From positions 62,001-126,000 of the forward strand of contig NZ_FQZN01000015.1 in the NCBI RefSeq assembly GCF_900142015.1: DNA of 64,000 bases, read 5' to 3'. The translations under genes and the position numbers were made by a program. The notes under the pieces were generated by a model that had not been told where the DNA came from, searched no databases, and saw only the letters and a program-made list of their open reading frames with translations. Source of the stretch: Bacteroides stercorirosoris. GTDB taxonomy: Bacteria > Bacteroidota > Bacteroidia > Bacteroidales > Bacteroidaceae. Below, piece after piece: positions 55,533 through 64,000 of this stretch. Within the stretch, counting starts at the first letter, position 1. Each line of letters begins with the position of its first letter.

Positions 55533-57023
55533 ATGGCACAAGGTTCCAGACAAGTACAAACTCAGGCGCAACAGCAGGTACAGACACTATCGCCTCAACA
55601 AATTCTGGTAGTCAAGCTACTGGAGTTACCTGCCGTAGAGCTGGAAGACCGTATACATGCGGAACTTCTGGAAAATCCCGCCCTGGAAGAAGGGAAAGAG
55701 GATACGGCAAGCGATGACTTTTCTGACAGTCCGGACGCAGATAACTCTGCCGAAGACAACGGAGCCAATGAGTACGACTCATTGAGCGACTATCTGAGTG
55801 AAGACGACATCCCCGACTATAAATTGCAGGAAAACAACCGCAGCAAAGGTGAACAAGCAGAAGAGATTCCTTTCTCTGATGCCACATCTTTCTATGAAAC
55901 CCTGAAAGAACAATTAGGCGAGCGCAACCTGACCGACCATCAGCGCGAACTGGCGGAATATCTGATCGGCTCACTGGATGACGACGGTTTGCTGCGTAAA
56001 TCACTGGACAGCATCTGCGACGAACTTGCCATCTACGCCGGTATCGAATGTACGCCCGAAGAACTGGATGAAGCACTGAAAATCATTCAGGACTTTGACC
56101 CTGCCGGACTGGGTGCCCGCAACCTGCAAGAATGCCTGCTCATCCAGATTCACCGTAAGATAGAGCAGCAACACTTCACCCCCAACCCTCTACTTTATAT
56201 AGAAGAAGCCATCATCTCCGAATGCTACGAGGAATTCACCCGCAAGCATTGGGACAAGATACAGCAGAAACTCGGTCTGGAAGAAGACGCTTTCGAACAG
56301 GCCATCAAGGAAATCTGCAAACTGAATCCGCGTCCGGGTGCATCCCTGGGCGAAGCTATCGGCCGTAACATGCAGCAGATTGTCCCCGACTTCATCGTAG
56401 ACACCTACGACGACGGCACCATCAGCCTGGCATTGAACAACCGCAATGTGCCGGAATTGCGCATGAGCCGCGACTTCACCGAAATGGTGGAAGAGCACAC
56501 CAAGAACAAGGCGAACCAGTCAAAAGAATCCAAAGAAGCCATGATGTTCCTGAAACAGAAAATGGATGCGGCACAAGGCTTCATTGACGCCGTAAAGCAA
56601 CGCCAAAATACGCTGATGACCACCATGCAAGCCATCATCGACCTGCAACGTCCTTTCTTTCTCGAAGGAGACGAATCGTTGCTCCGCCCCATGATATTGA
56701 AAGATGTTGCAGAACGCACCGGACTGGACATCTCTACCATCTCCCGCGTCAGCAACAGCAAGTATGTGCAGACCAACTACGGCATCTATTCGCTGAAATT
56801 CTTTTTTAGCGACGGCTACGTCACCGAAGACGGCGAAGAAATGTCTGTACGCGAAATCCGGAAGATTCTGAAGGAATGCATTGACAACGAAGATAAAAAG
56901 AAACCCTATACGGATGATGAGCTGACGGAAATACTGAAAGAGAAAGGTTATCCGATAGCCCGCCGCACCGTGGCCAAATACAGGCAACAGTTGAATATAC
57001 CTGTGGCAAGGCTGAGGAGATAA
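55533..57023 (+). CDS. rpoN: RNA polymerase sigma-54 factor
   Basis: A 496-residue sigma-54. The glutamine-rich N-terminal activator-interacting region (residues 1-45, QTLSPQQILVVKLLELPAVE), the acidic region II, the core-binding domain, the DNA-binding helix-turn-helix (LDISTISRVSNSKYVQTNYG) and the RpoN box (ARRTVAKYRQQ) are all present. It recognises -24/-12 promoters and needs an AAA+ activator. The start follows the promoter element at 55499. Confidence 0.96.
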   Translation: MAQGSRQVQTQAQQQVQTLSPQQILVVKLLELPAVELEDRIHAELLENPALEEGKEDTASDDFSDSPDADNSAEDNGANEYDSLSDYLSEDDIPDYKLQENNRSKGEQAEEIPFSDATSFYETLKEQLGERNLTDHQRELAEYLIGSLDDDGLLRKSLDSICDELAIYAGIECTPEELDEALKIIQDFDPAGLGARNLQECLLIQIHRKIEQQHFTPNPLLYIEEAIISECYEEFTRKHWDKIQQKLGLEEDAFEQAIKEICKLNPRPGASLGEAIGRNMQQIVPDFIVDTYDDGTISLALNNRNVPELRMSRDFTEMVEEHTKNKANQSKESKEAMMFLKQKMDAAQGFIDAVKQRQNTLMTTMQAIIDLQRPFFLEGDESLLRPMILKDVAERTGLDISTISRVSNSKYVQTNYGIYSLKFFFSDGYVTEDGEEMSVREIRKILKECIDNEDKKKPYTDDELTEILKEKGYPIARRTVAKYRQQLNIPVARLRR

Positions 57024-57109
57024 TGAAAGAATCAAAAAGTGAAAGAATGAAAGCCGTACGGCTCCCTTTCATTCTTTAATTATTAATTATTAATTTGAGA
57101 ATTCAATTC

Positions 57110-57775
57110 ATGGAAGAACAACATATCGTAGCAGACAGAACCTTAATAAGGACAGCCCGGGTGATTTCGGCCGTATTCACGCCGTTCTCCATCCCTTTCC
57201 TGGCATTCCTGATTTTATTCCTGTTCTCGTATCTGCGCATCATGCCTATCCAGTATAAGCTGATTGTGCTGGGAGTAGTGTACTGCTTCACCATCCTCAT
57301 GCCGACACTCACCATCTTCCTGTTCCGCAAGATCAACGGTTTCAGCCCCGAAGACCTGGGCGAACGCAAGCGGCGTTTCATGCCGTTCCTGCTCACCATC
57401 ACCTCATACGTATTCTGCCTGGTGATGATGCACCGGCTCAACATCCCCTGGTACATGACGGGGATTATCCTTGCCGCCCTCATCATGATGGTTATCTGCA
57501 TCATCGTCAACCTGAAATGGAAGTTGAGCGAGCACATGGCAGGCGTGGGAGCCATCGTTGGCGGACTGGTTTCTTTTAGTGCCCTGTTCGGCTACAACCC
57601 CATCTGGTGGTTGTGCCTGTTCATCCTCATTGCAGGCGTTTTGGGCACGGCACGCATCATTTTGCAACATCATACGTTAGGAGAAGTGCTGGTAGGTTTT
57701 GTCGTCGGATTGATTTGTTCCTTATTGGTGCTTCATCCGCTAAGCAACATCCTGTTCCGCATCTTCCTCTTTTGA
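57110..57775 (+). CDS. PAP2-type membrane phosphatase-like protein
   Basis: A 221-residue membrane protein with about six helices. The C-terminal SEHMAGVGAIVGGL and ARIILQHHTLGEVLVGFVVG resemble the PAP2 phosphatase motifs, though the full KxxxxxxRP motif is not clear (ERKRRFMPF may be its counterpart). It could dephosphorylate a lipid phosphate. ATG 57110 is preferred over an in-frame TTG at 57095. The 70-base gap after rpoN contains a small hairpin with TTAATTA repeats. Confidence 0.72.
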   Translation: MEEQHIVADRTLIRTARVISAVFTPFSIPFLAFLILFLFSYLRIMPIQYKLIVLGVVYCFTILMPTLTIFLFRKINGFSPEDLGERKRRFMPFLLTITSYVFCLVMMHRLNIPWYMTGIILAALIMMVICIIVNLKWKLSEHMAGVGAIVGGLVSFSALFGYNPIWWLCLFILIAGVLGTARIILQHHTLGEVLVGFVVGLICSLLVLHPLSNILFRIFLF

Positions 57776-57858
57776 GAGAAGTGAAAATCTGAAATATAAA
57801 GTAACTCTAATTATCAATTGTCAATTATAACAGTATTAACCTTTAAAATAATATGATC

Positions 57859-58239
57859 ATGAATTTTCCGGAAAATGTAAAGTACACCAAAGAACACGAG
57901 TGGATACGCCTTGAAGGCGATGTAGCTTATGTAGGAATCACCGATTATGCTCAAGAACAGCTGGGCGACATCGTATTCGTAGATATCCAGGCCGAAGGCG
58001 AAACGCTGGCTGCCGATGAGGTATTCGGAACCATCGAAGTAGTGAAAACCATTTCAGACCTCTTCCTGCCCGTAGGCGGAGAGATTCTGGAACAGAACGA
58101 AGCCCTTGCCGACCAACCGGAACTGGTAAACAAAGACCCCTACGGCGAAGGCTGGCTCATCAAGATGAAACCGGATGCTGACGCTGACTTCGATTCCCTG
58201 CTGGATGCTGCCGCCTATAAAGCGTTGATTAACGATTAA
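57859..58239 (+). CDS. gcvH: Glycine cleavage system H protein
   Basis: A 126-residue lipoyl carrier of the glycine cleavage system, shuttling the aminomethyl group between P and T proteins. The lipoylation site is K63 in IEVVKTISDL; the fold ends in DPYGEGWLIKMKPD. An in-frame ATG two codons earlier (57853) is possible, but MNFPENVKYTKEHEWIRLEG is the usual start. The other glycine cleavage genes are not in the window. Confidence 0.95.
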   Translation: MNFPENVKYTKEHEWIRLEGDVAYVGITDYAQEQLGDIVFVDIQAEGETLAADEVFGTIEVVKTISDLFLPVGGEILEQNEALADQPELVNKDPYGEGWLIKMKPDADADFDSLLDAAAYKALIND

Positions 58240-58311
58240 CTATTAGTGATTAGTGATTAGTCGGCTGCGCAATATCAGCTTACTAATCACTAATCACTAA
58301 CCACTAATAAC
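58240..58311. repeat. Inverted TTAGTGA-type repeats between gcvH and purE
   Basis: TATTAGTGATTAGTGATTAGT is followed by an inverted run of ACTAATCACTAATCACTAACC about 25 bases later. The 7-bp unit TTAGTGA repeats on the left and TCACTAA on the right, forming a long stem. Confidence 0.8.
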
Positions 58312-58320
58312 TAAATAATT

Positions 58321-58830
58321 ATGTCTCCATTAGTAAGCATCATCATGGGCAGTACCTCCGACCTTCCCGTTATGGAAAAGGCGGCTCAACTGCTGAATGA
58401 TTTACATGTACCGTTCGAAATGAACGCTCTCTCTGCCCACCGCACGCCGGAAGCAGTAGAAGATTTTGCCAAGAATGCCCGCGGACGCGGTGTGAAAGTG
58501 ATTATCGCAGCAGCCGGCATGGCCGCCGCACTGCCCGGAGTCATCGCAGCCAACACGACACTGCCTGTTATCGGAGTTCCCGTTAAAGGTTCTGTGCTGG
58601 ATGGTGTAGATGCACTCTATTCTATCATCCAGATGCCTCCCGGAATCCCCGTAGCCACAGTTGCCATCAATGGCGCCATGAACGCCGCCATTCTTGCCAT
58701 ACAGATGCTGGCTTTGAGCGACGAAAACCTTGCCGCAACCTTCGCAGCCTACAAAGAAGGACTGAAAAAGAAAATCGTAAAGGCGAACGAGGAACTGAAA
58801 GAAGTGAAGTACGAATACAAGACCAATTGA
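58321..58830 (+). CDS. purE: N5-carboxyaminoimidazole ribonucleotide mutase
   Basis: A 169-residue class I PurE catalysing the conversion of N5-CAIR to CAIR in purine synthesis. It carries the phosphate-binding GSTSDLPVMEKAAQLL, the SAHRTPEAVEDF block with the catalytic histidine, and the AAAGMAAALPGVIAANT loop. The gene starts 81 bases after gcvH. TTGACAA repeats follow its stop. Confidence 0.95.
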   Translation: MSPLVSIIMGSTSDLPVMEKAAQLLNDLHVPFEMNALSAHRTPEAVEDFAKNARGRGVKVIIAAAGMAAALPGVIAANTTLPVIGVPVKGSVLDGVDALYSIIQMPPGIPVATVAINGAMNAAILAIQMLALSDENLAATFAAYKEGLKKKIVKANEELKEVKYEYKTN

Positions 58831-58936
58831 CAATTGACAATTGACAATTGACAATTAGCTATGCAGATTAGAGCATGGGAGATTGCCGGTTATCAATTGA
58901 GAGAATTGTCAATTGTCAATTATCAATTGTCAATTG
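58828..58936. repeat. TTGACAA / TTGTCAA tandem repeats between purE and ispG
   Basis: Four units of TTGACAA begin at the purE stop (58828-58857), and inverted TTGTCAA units follow at 58909-58936, ending just before the ispG ATG. The two blocks could pair into a long stem. Confidence 0.85.
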
Positions 58937-58941
58937 AAAGA

Positions 58942-60789
58942 ATGGATTTATTCAACTATTCCCGTCGGGAAACATCAGAAGTAAACATTGGAGCCACCCC
59001 TATGGGCGGCTCCAATCCTATACGCATACAGAGTATGACGAACACCTCCACACAGGACACGGAAGCCTGCGTGGCACAAGCTAAACGAATTGTAGATGCA
59101 GGAGGCGAATACGTGCGGCTTACGGCCCAAGGCATCAAGGAAGCGGAGAATCTGATGAACATCAACGCCGCACTGCGCCAGGACGGATACATGGTTCCAC
59201 TGGTGGCCGACATTCATTTCAACCCGAAGGTGGCTGACGTAGCGGCACAGTACGTGGAGAAGGTACGCATCAATCCGGGCAACTACGTGGATGCCGCCCG
59301 CACTTTCAAGCATCTGGAATATACAGACGAGGAGTACGCACAGGAGTTGCAGAAGATACGCGACCGCTTCGTCCCCTTCCTCAATATCTGCAAAGAGAAC
59401 TACACAGCCATCCGCATCGGCGTGAACCACGGCTCACTGTCCGACCGCATTATGTCCCGCTATGGCGATACGCCGGAAGGTATGGTAGAGTCGTGCATGG
59501 AATTCCTGCGCATCTGTGTGGAAGAGAACTTCACGGACGTCGTGATTTCCATCAAAGCCTCCAACACGGTGGTGATGGTAAAGACCGTGCGTCTGCTGGC
59601 TGCTGTGATGGAGAAAGAGGGAATGCAATTCCCCCTGCACCTTGGCGTGACGGAAGCCGGAGACGGTGAAGACGGACGCATCAAGTCCGCCCTGGGCATC
59701 GGTGCCTTGCTGGCAGACGGTCTGGGCGACACCATTCGTGTGTCTTTGAGCGAAGCGCCCGAAGCCGAAATTCCTGTTGCCCGCAAGTTAGTAGATTACA
59801 TCGTGCAACGCCACGACCATCCGTATATCCCCGGAGCGGATGTACCGGAGTTCAATTATCTCTCCCCCACCCGCCGCGAGACGAAGCCTGTACACAATAT
59901 TGGCGGGGAGAATCTGCCCGTAGTCATTGCCGCACGTATGGACGGTAATATGGAGTTCAATCCGCAGTTCATGCCGGATTATGTTTATACAGGACGTTCC
60001 GTTCCCGAACAGCTCCCCGAAGGTATGCAGTGCATCATCGACGCTGATATATGGATGGGGCAGCCCAATGCCTGGCCTGCCTTCAAAGGTGATCAGATGC
60101 CTTTCCTGAGCAGCTGCAACGCTTCACTGAAATTCTTGTTCATCACATACATGGGGCTGAACGACGAGGCGATTGCCTGCCTGAAGTACCATCCTGAGGT
60201 GGTGCTCGTTTCGCAAAGCAACCATCCCAACCGCTTGGGAGAGCAACGCGCCCTGGCACTCCAAATGATGAAAGAAGGATTGCAGAACCCTATTGTCTTC
60301 TTCGAGCATTATGCCGAGGAGGAAGCCGAGAACCTGCAAATCAAAGCTGCCGCCGATATGGGAGCTCTGATCTTCGACGGGTTGTGCGACGGGATTCTGC
60401 TGTACAATCAAGGCAGCCTCCATCCTACCCTGATAGATACCACCGCTTTCGGCATCCTGCAGGCCGGACGCGTGCGTACCAGCAAGACAGAGTTCATCTC
60501 CTGTCCCGGCTGCGGACGGACACTGTTCGATTTGCAAAGCACCATTACCCGTGTGAAAGCGGCAACCTCGCATCTGAAAGGCTTGAAAATAGGCATCATG
60601 GGATGCATCGTGAACGGTCCGGGCGAAATGGCGGACGCCGATTACGGCTACGTAGGTGCCGGACGCGGGAAAGTCAGCCTGTATAAGAAGAAAGAATGTA
60701 TCGAGAAGAATATTCCCGAGGAAGAAGCGGTGGAGAAACTGATTGAGCTGATTAAGGCAAACGGAGATTATACAGAGAATAATCTGTAA
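58942..60789 (+). CDS. ispG: 4-hydroxy-3-methylbut-2-enyl-diphosphate synthase (long form)
   Basis: A 615-residue iron-sulfur enzyme of the MEP isoprenoid pathway, in the long form with an inserted middle domain found in Bacteroidetes, Chlamydia and plants. The N-terminal TIM-barrel part (INIGATPMGG-like VNIGATPMGGSNPIRIQSMT) and the C-terminal cluster-binding cysteines (CPGCGRTLFDL and GCIVNGPGEMADADYG) are seen. The start at 58942 (MDLFNYSRRE) is chosen; 27 in-frame codons upstream derive from the TTGTCAA repeats and are unlike the family. Confidence 0.96.
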   Translation: MDLFNYSRRETSEVNIGATPMGGSNPIRIQSMTNTSTQDTEACVAQAKRIVDAGGEYVRLTAQGIKEAENLMNINAALRQDGYMVPLVADIHFNPKVADVAAQYVEKVRINPGNYVDAARTFKHLEYTDEEYAQELQKIRDRFVPFLNICKENYTAIRIGVNHGSLSDRIMSRYGDTPEGMVESCMEFLRICVEENFTDVVISIKASNTVVMVKTVRLLAAVMEKEGMQFPLHLGVTEAGDGEDGRIKSALGIGALLADGLGDTIRVSLSEAPEAEIPVARKLVDYIVQRHDHPYIPGADVPEFNYLSPTRRETKPVHNIGGENLPVVIAARMDGNMEFNPQFMPDYVYTGRSVPEQLPEGMQCIIDADIWMGQPNAWPAFKGDQMPFLSSCNASLKFLFITYMGLNDEAIACLKYHPEVVLVSQSNHPNRLGEQRALALQMMKEGLQNPIVFFEHYAEEEAENLQIKAAADMGALIFDGLCDGILLYNQGSLHPTLIDTTAFGILQAGRVRTSKTEFISCPGCGRTLFDLQSTITRVKAATSHLKGLKIGIMGCIVNGPGEMADADYGYVGAGRGKVSLYKKKECIEKNIPEEEAVEKLIELIKANGDYTENNL

Positions 60790-60817
60790 TCTTTAAGATA
60801 AGAAACGACATATAAAG

Positions 60818-60855
60818 TACCACTATTTTCTCTTAAGTATGAGAAAATAGTGGTA
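60818..60855 (+). terminator. Terminator of ispG
   Basis: A perfect 15-bp stem (60818-60832 and 60841-60855), followed by TTCATTTAT, 28 bases after the ispG stop. Confidence 0.75.
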
Positions 60856-60939
60856 TTCATTTATCTCGCAGAGCCGCAGAAAGTGAAAGGAAACTCCCCC
60901 AAAGGCACGTGTCCATAAGATAAGAGAGTTTCATCTTCT

Positions 60940-61710
60940 TCATTTCTTCTTCTGACTGAATATCCACTTCATAAATCCGGGATAATTAAATGCAGGATTC
61001 CAACTGCCATGATTGCAACCGGGGAATTCGATGTATTCCACATCAGCGCCGGCTGCCTTTAAGGCTTTATACGCCGCACGCGAACCTTCCGGAGTAACCA
61101 CATTGTCGGCATCACCGTGGAAGATACGGAACTTTACCTGTTTAGCGGCTTTCAGCCGGGCAGGATTCACTGTTCCGCAGATAGGAACTGCGACTGCAAA
61201 TATTTCAGGATAACGGATAGCCATATCAAACGTACCCATGCCGCCCATGGAGAGCCCTATTATATAAACGCGGTTCTTATCCACTTGCGGCATTGCCAGA
61301 TAGATATCCAGTAAATCTTTCACCGTCTGAAATACAGGAGTGAGGGGATTATCCAATGGCATCTCGCCCGGCATGAATGATGCAGGACGTTCCATATACG
61401 CCCAATAGCCGCTCACAGGACATTGCGGTACAAGCACGAACGCAGGATACTTTTCTCTGTTCACCGGGTTGAGAAACATCTGTCCTCCATGCATCAACTG
61501 TCTTTCATTATCGCTGCCACGTTCTCCGGCGCCATGCAGGAAAAGCACCAAAGGGTATTTCTCTCCAGTTTTCATCGTTTCGGGACGAAGCAAGCGATAG
61601 GGTAACGTATCACCGCGGGAAGAAATAAAGGTTTCTTTCTGATAAGTCTCCTGCGCCGAAAGGGACAACAAAGAGAACAGCACACAAATTACACTAATTA
61701 TTCGTTTCAT
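60940..61710 (-). CDS. Secreted alpha/beta-hydrolase (esterase/peptidase-like)
   Basis: A 256-residue exported hydrolase (signal MKRIISVICVLFSLLSLSAQ). The nucleophile elbow is GLSMGGMGTFDMA, the acid lies in HGDADNVVTPEGS and the histidine in FPGCNHGSWN. The fold is that of feruloyl/acetyl-xylan-type esterases and PHB-depolymerase relatives. It follows a GH43-like gene on the same strand by eight bases, so it probably removes esters from the same polysaccharide. Confidence 0.85.
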   Translation of the reverse strand: MKRIISVICVLFSLLSLSAQETYQKETFISSRGDTLPYRLLRPETMKTGEKYPLVLFLHGAGERGSDNERQLMHGGQMFLNPVNREKYPAFVLVPQCPVSGYWAYMERPASFMPGEMPLDNPLTPVFQTVKDLLDIYLAMPQVDKNRVYIIGLSMGGMGTFDMAIRYPEIFAVAVPICGTVNPARLKAAKQVKFRIFHGDADNVVTPEGSRAAYKALKAAGADVEYIEFPGCNHGSWNPAFNYPGFMKWIFSQKKK

Positions 61711-61718
61711 CTAAATCA

Positions 61719-63452
61719 CTATTTTACATGTTTTACTTCTGAGCGTAAAGATACACCATTTTCATTGAATGCCTCCACACAGAAATAATAATCCTGATCG
61801 GTAGTGAGAGATTTCATCAACAGGTCATTCTTACCATACACCATCCAGGAACTGTAAAGTTTATCAGGAGCAATGCCCCACAACACGTTGTAGCCCTGCG
61901 CACCTTTCACGGGTTCCCAACTGATGGCGATGTCACGACGGTCGGCATCGCGGTCAAGAAGCAGTTTTTTCGGCTGTTGTGGTACCTTGCCTGTGCCCAG
62001 TCCGAATACGCGGAGCTCGGAAATTGCCAGGTTCGGAGTAGGTACATCTATATTCTTGTAACGGATATAGCGTGCCGGTTCGGGTAGGGAGAGTTCTACA
62101 TAATCATTCGGAGTATCCTTGTAACTCTCTTTGCGGTTGACTAACACTTTCCAGTCCTGTCCATCCAGCGAGCCTTCAATGACATAACGATGGCGGAGGT
62201 CTTCGTAACGGCCGTACATGTCACTCTGATAGTCATGATAGTTAATCTGAATGGCACATACATCGGCAGGCTTCTCCAAATCGATCATTACCCATTGGCG
62301 CTCATCGTTGGCTTCGGCCAACCAGAAGGTCTTAGTGAGTTCATCCGTCAGTGCAGAGGGTTGGAACTCCCCTTTTGCGGTGGAGGCTGTAGCCGGTTTA
62401 CCATAGGAAAGCAGCATCCAGCCCCTGAATTCACCGGCTTTACCCGGAACAGCGGGAGCATAGCGAGGATAATCTCCGAAACGGGTGTCGCAATACATAA
62501 TGCCATCTTTATCGAATCCGGCAGGGAACATACAAAGGCGTCGTTCCCAGTTTACATTGATGGAGAGAGACATAGAAGCAAAATGCCAGTACTGCCCGCC
62601 GGGACCAAGGACGGTGCTTCCATGTCCGGCACCATTCATATATCCGCCCGGTTTATAGGAAACGGGATTGTGCTTCTGATAGGTATAAGGTCCCATCGGG
62701 TGGTCTGCCACATAGACACCGTCGGCATAGACATTAAACTCTGTGCCCGGTGCACCGTATTGCATATAGTATTTCCCGTTGTGCTTCGTCAGCCAGGGAC
62801 CTTCGATATATCCGCCCAGCACAGTGTCCGTATGGTTCTCACCGAAACACTCCCAGCCATGCTTGGGCATATCCAGGTTAAAGAGTTCTTTCGTCTCGCC
62901 CTTCTTCGTGAAGCGGTGGTTCTTATCCAGTTCCATGCCACGGATGGGATAGACATTGGATGAACCCCAGAACATATAAGCTTTGCCATCGTCGTCGATG
63001 AATAAGTCAGGGTCTTGCAGATTGTGCAGGATGGCGGGCGTTGCTTCCCAATTGCCCGAAGCCGGATTGTCTGTGTAAAGAATACTCATGGATCCAGAAG
63101 GATCACCGGCTACATAGAGCACGGAATCCTTATAGTTGTGTGCCGCCGGAGCATTACACCCTTGCGGATACCAGTTCTTTCCGGGGCGCACAAACTCCCA
63201 GTTCAGCAAGTCGCGCGAACGCCAGTAGCCATGCGAACGGGTAACGAACATATAATATTCTCCCCGGAACTCCACCACTGCAGGGTCGGCGCCCGAACGG
63301 TAGGAAATATCCCGGTCGGAATTATAAATCATATACGTGTAATCGATGTTCAAAGGATTACAGTAGGTATCCTGACGCATATCCTGCGCCGGAAGGGTAG
63401 TCCATGCAATCAGGCAGGCTACGGTCAGTAATAGGTATTTCATATTCTTCAT
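61719..63452 (-). CDS. Secreted GH43-like protein with F5/8C and fibronectin-III-like domains
   Basis: Numbered from ATG 63452, a 577-residue exported protein. A signal peptide, a five-bladed propeller of the GH43 type (RSGADPAVVEFRGEYYMF, DLFIDDDGKAYMFWG, GGYIEGPWLTKHNGKYYMQY), an F5/8-type-C domain (about 355-480, ARYIRYKNIDV) and a fibronectin-III-like end. The propeller likely cleaves arabinose- or xylose-type linkages, and the F5/8C part binds sugar. An ATG at 63479 overlaps the sulfatase stop (ATGA) and is possible, but MKNMKYLLLTVACL gives a better signal peptide. Confidence 0.8.
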   Translation of the reverse strand: MKNMKYLLLTVACLIAWTTLPAQDMRQDTYCNPLNIDYTYMIYNSDRDISYRSGADPAVVEFRGEYYMFVTRSHGYWRSRDLLNWEFVRPGKNWYPQGCNAPAAHNYKDSVLYVAGDPSGSMSILYTDNPASGNWEATPAILHNLQDPDLFIDDDGKAYMFWGSSNVYPIRGMELDKNHRFTKKGETKELFNLDMPKHGWECFGENHTDTVLGGYIEGPWLTKHNGKYYMQYGAPGTEFNVYADGVYVADHPMGPYTYQKHNPVSYKPGGYMNGAGHGSTVLGPGGQYWHFASMSLSINVNWERRLCMFPAGFDKDGIMYCDTRFGDYPRYAPAVPGKAGEFRGWMLLSYGKPATASTAKGEFQPSALTDELTKTFWLAEANDERQWVMIDLEKPADVCAIQINYHDYQSDMYGRYEDLRHRYVIEGSLDGQDWKVLVNRKESYKDTPNDYVELSLPEPARYIRYKNIDVPTPNLAISELRVFGLGTGKVPQQPKKLLLDRDADRRDIAISWEPVKGAQGYNVLWGIAPDKLYSSWMVYGKNDLLMKSLTTDQDYYFCVEAFNENGVSLRSEVKHVK

Positions 63453-63475
63453 TTCTGATTTCTTATCGGGTTCGT

Positions 63476-64000
63476 TCATTTGCACAGTTCGCCGGGAACA
63501 TCATATTGCTTCTGTAAACGTTCAAGTTCAGCTATAAGTTCGGCAGTAATCTTTTCCATACCCTTTTTCCCGTACAGGTTATGCATTTCGGTCGGGTCGG
63601 TCTTTAAATCATACAGTTCCCACTTGTCATCCACGTAGAAGTGCATCAGTTTATAACGCTCCATCTTAACGCCATAGTGGGCACGGACGCTATGGAAACC
63701 AGGAAATTCATAATAATGATAATAGAGCGATTTACGCCAGTCACGCGGCGTTTTCCCCTTCTCCACCAACGGACGGAAAGACACGCCCTGCATATCCTGG
63801 GGAACTTCAATGCCACACATATCCAGAAAAGTAGGTGCAAAATCAATGTTCTGCGTCAGCCCGGTCACCTGGGTTTCCGGTTTGATATGCCCCGGCCAGC
63901 GCATCACCATCGGCATGCCGAAGGACTCTTCGTACATGAAGCGTTTGTCGAACCATCCATGCTCGCCCAGATAGAAGCCCTGGTCGGTGGTGTAGACAAC
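63476..64000 (-). CDS. Sulfatase (C-terminal part; N-terminus beyond window)
   Basis: An open frame of 174 codons enters from the right edge and ends at TGA 63478-63476. It reads TTDQGFYLGEHGWFDKRFMY, MPMVMRWPGHI, FAPTFLDMCGIEVP, and ends in ELYDLKTDPTEMHNLYG, which is the C-terminal half of a type I sulfatase. The active-site CxPSR motif lies outside the window. It shares the operon with the GH43-like and esterase genes, and together they suggest a sulfated or complex glycan target. Confidence 0.88.
   Translation of the reverse strand, partial: VVYTTDQGFYLGEHGWFDKRFMYEESFGMPMVMRWPGHIKPETQVTGLTQNIDFAPTFLDMCGIEVPQDMQGVSFRPLVEKGKTPRDWRKSLYYHYYEFPGFHSVRAHYGVKMERYKLMHFYVDDKWELYDLKTDPTEMHNLYGKKGMEKITAELIAELERLQKQYDVPGELCK

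Noticed and set aside
58861..58941. N-terminal extension of IspG
   Set aside because: The 27 codons are mostly translation of TTGTCAA repeats and are absent from the usual family start.

Overview
The window looks like a chromosomal segment of a gut Bacteroides (Bacteroidales). Three things support this: SusC/SusD-type outer-membrane pairs under an ECF sigma/FecR couple, promoters of the TAnnTTTG (-7) / TTG (-33) type and few Shine-Dalgarno sequences, and a long-form IspG. Most of it is housekeeping sequence of roughly 45% G+C, with polysaccharide-degradation genes at both ends and two accessory regions in between.

Layout. 1-2.4 kb: truncated multi-domain esterase (SGNH + alpha/beta hydrolase + SGNH). 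2.4-9.2 kb: hybrid-less sensor kinase, YjbR protein, tRNA-Leu(CAA), mannose-1-phosphate guanylyltransferase, HIT protein, GreA, and a thioredoxin-fold lipoprotein without its CxxC. 9.5-11.7 kb: pnp. 11.9-19.2 kb: ECF sigma factor, FecR anti-sigma, SusC with STN domain, SusD-like lipoprotein, and a small frameshifted lipoprotein, closed by a strong terminator. 19.4-24.1 kb: buk-ptb, LD-carboxypeptidase, M28 peptidase, sufE. 24.1-26.6 kb: module of an Xre regulator, two DUF2975 membrane proteins, a CPBP membrane protease and an unlisted 29-residue hydrophobic peptide. 26.9-37.9 kb: ribF, HAD phosphatase, Ca-type P-ATPase, PAS kinase, rubredoxin, Na/Pi cotransporter, nucleoside kinase, and a kinase-like protein without its phospho-acceptor histidine.

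38.1-51.5 kb is the most interesting region. Two related modules each start with a membrane-spanning TPR regulator, then a DUF3244 secreted protein, then a protein fusing a degenerate C39-like domain, a VKOR-like membrane domain and a DsbA-like domain. The second module also has a 73-residue double-glycine peptide precursor with six cysteines, a TlpA-like thioredoxin, a C39 peptidase ABC exporter and an HlyD-type adaptor. The reading I favour is a dedicated pathway that makes, oxidises, trims and exports a disulfide-rich peptide (bacteriocin or signal), with no radical-SAM or lanthionine enzyme in view.

51.5-64 kb: DUF418 membrane protein, PepSY-like lipoprotein, aminopeptidase P, rpoN behind a long inverted repeat, a PAP2-gcvH-purE-ispG run, then an esterase, a GH43-like/F5-8C protein and a truncated sulfatase.

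A second theme is unusual intergenic repeats: arrays with about 22-bp spacing made of a short word and its reverse complement (19.2 kb, 42.0 kb, a relative at 9.3 kb), and 7-bp tandem repeats placed just before start codons. One 7-bp repeat lies in frame inside the P-type ATPase gene. All functional statements are from reading the sequence; no database search was run.
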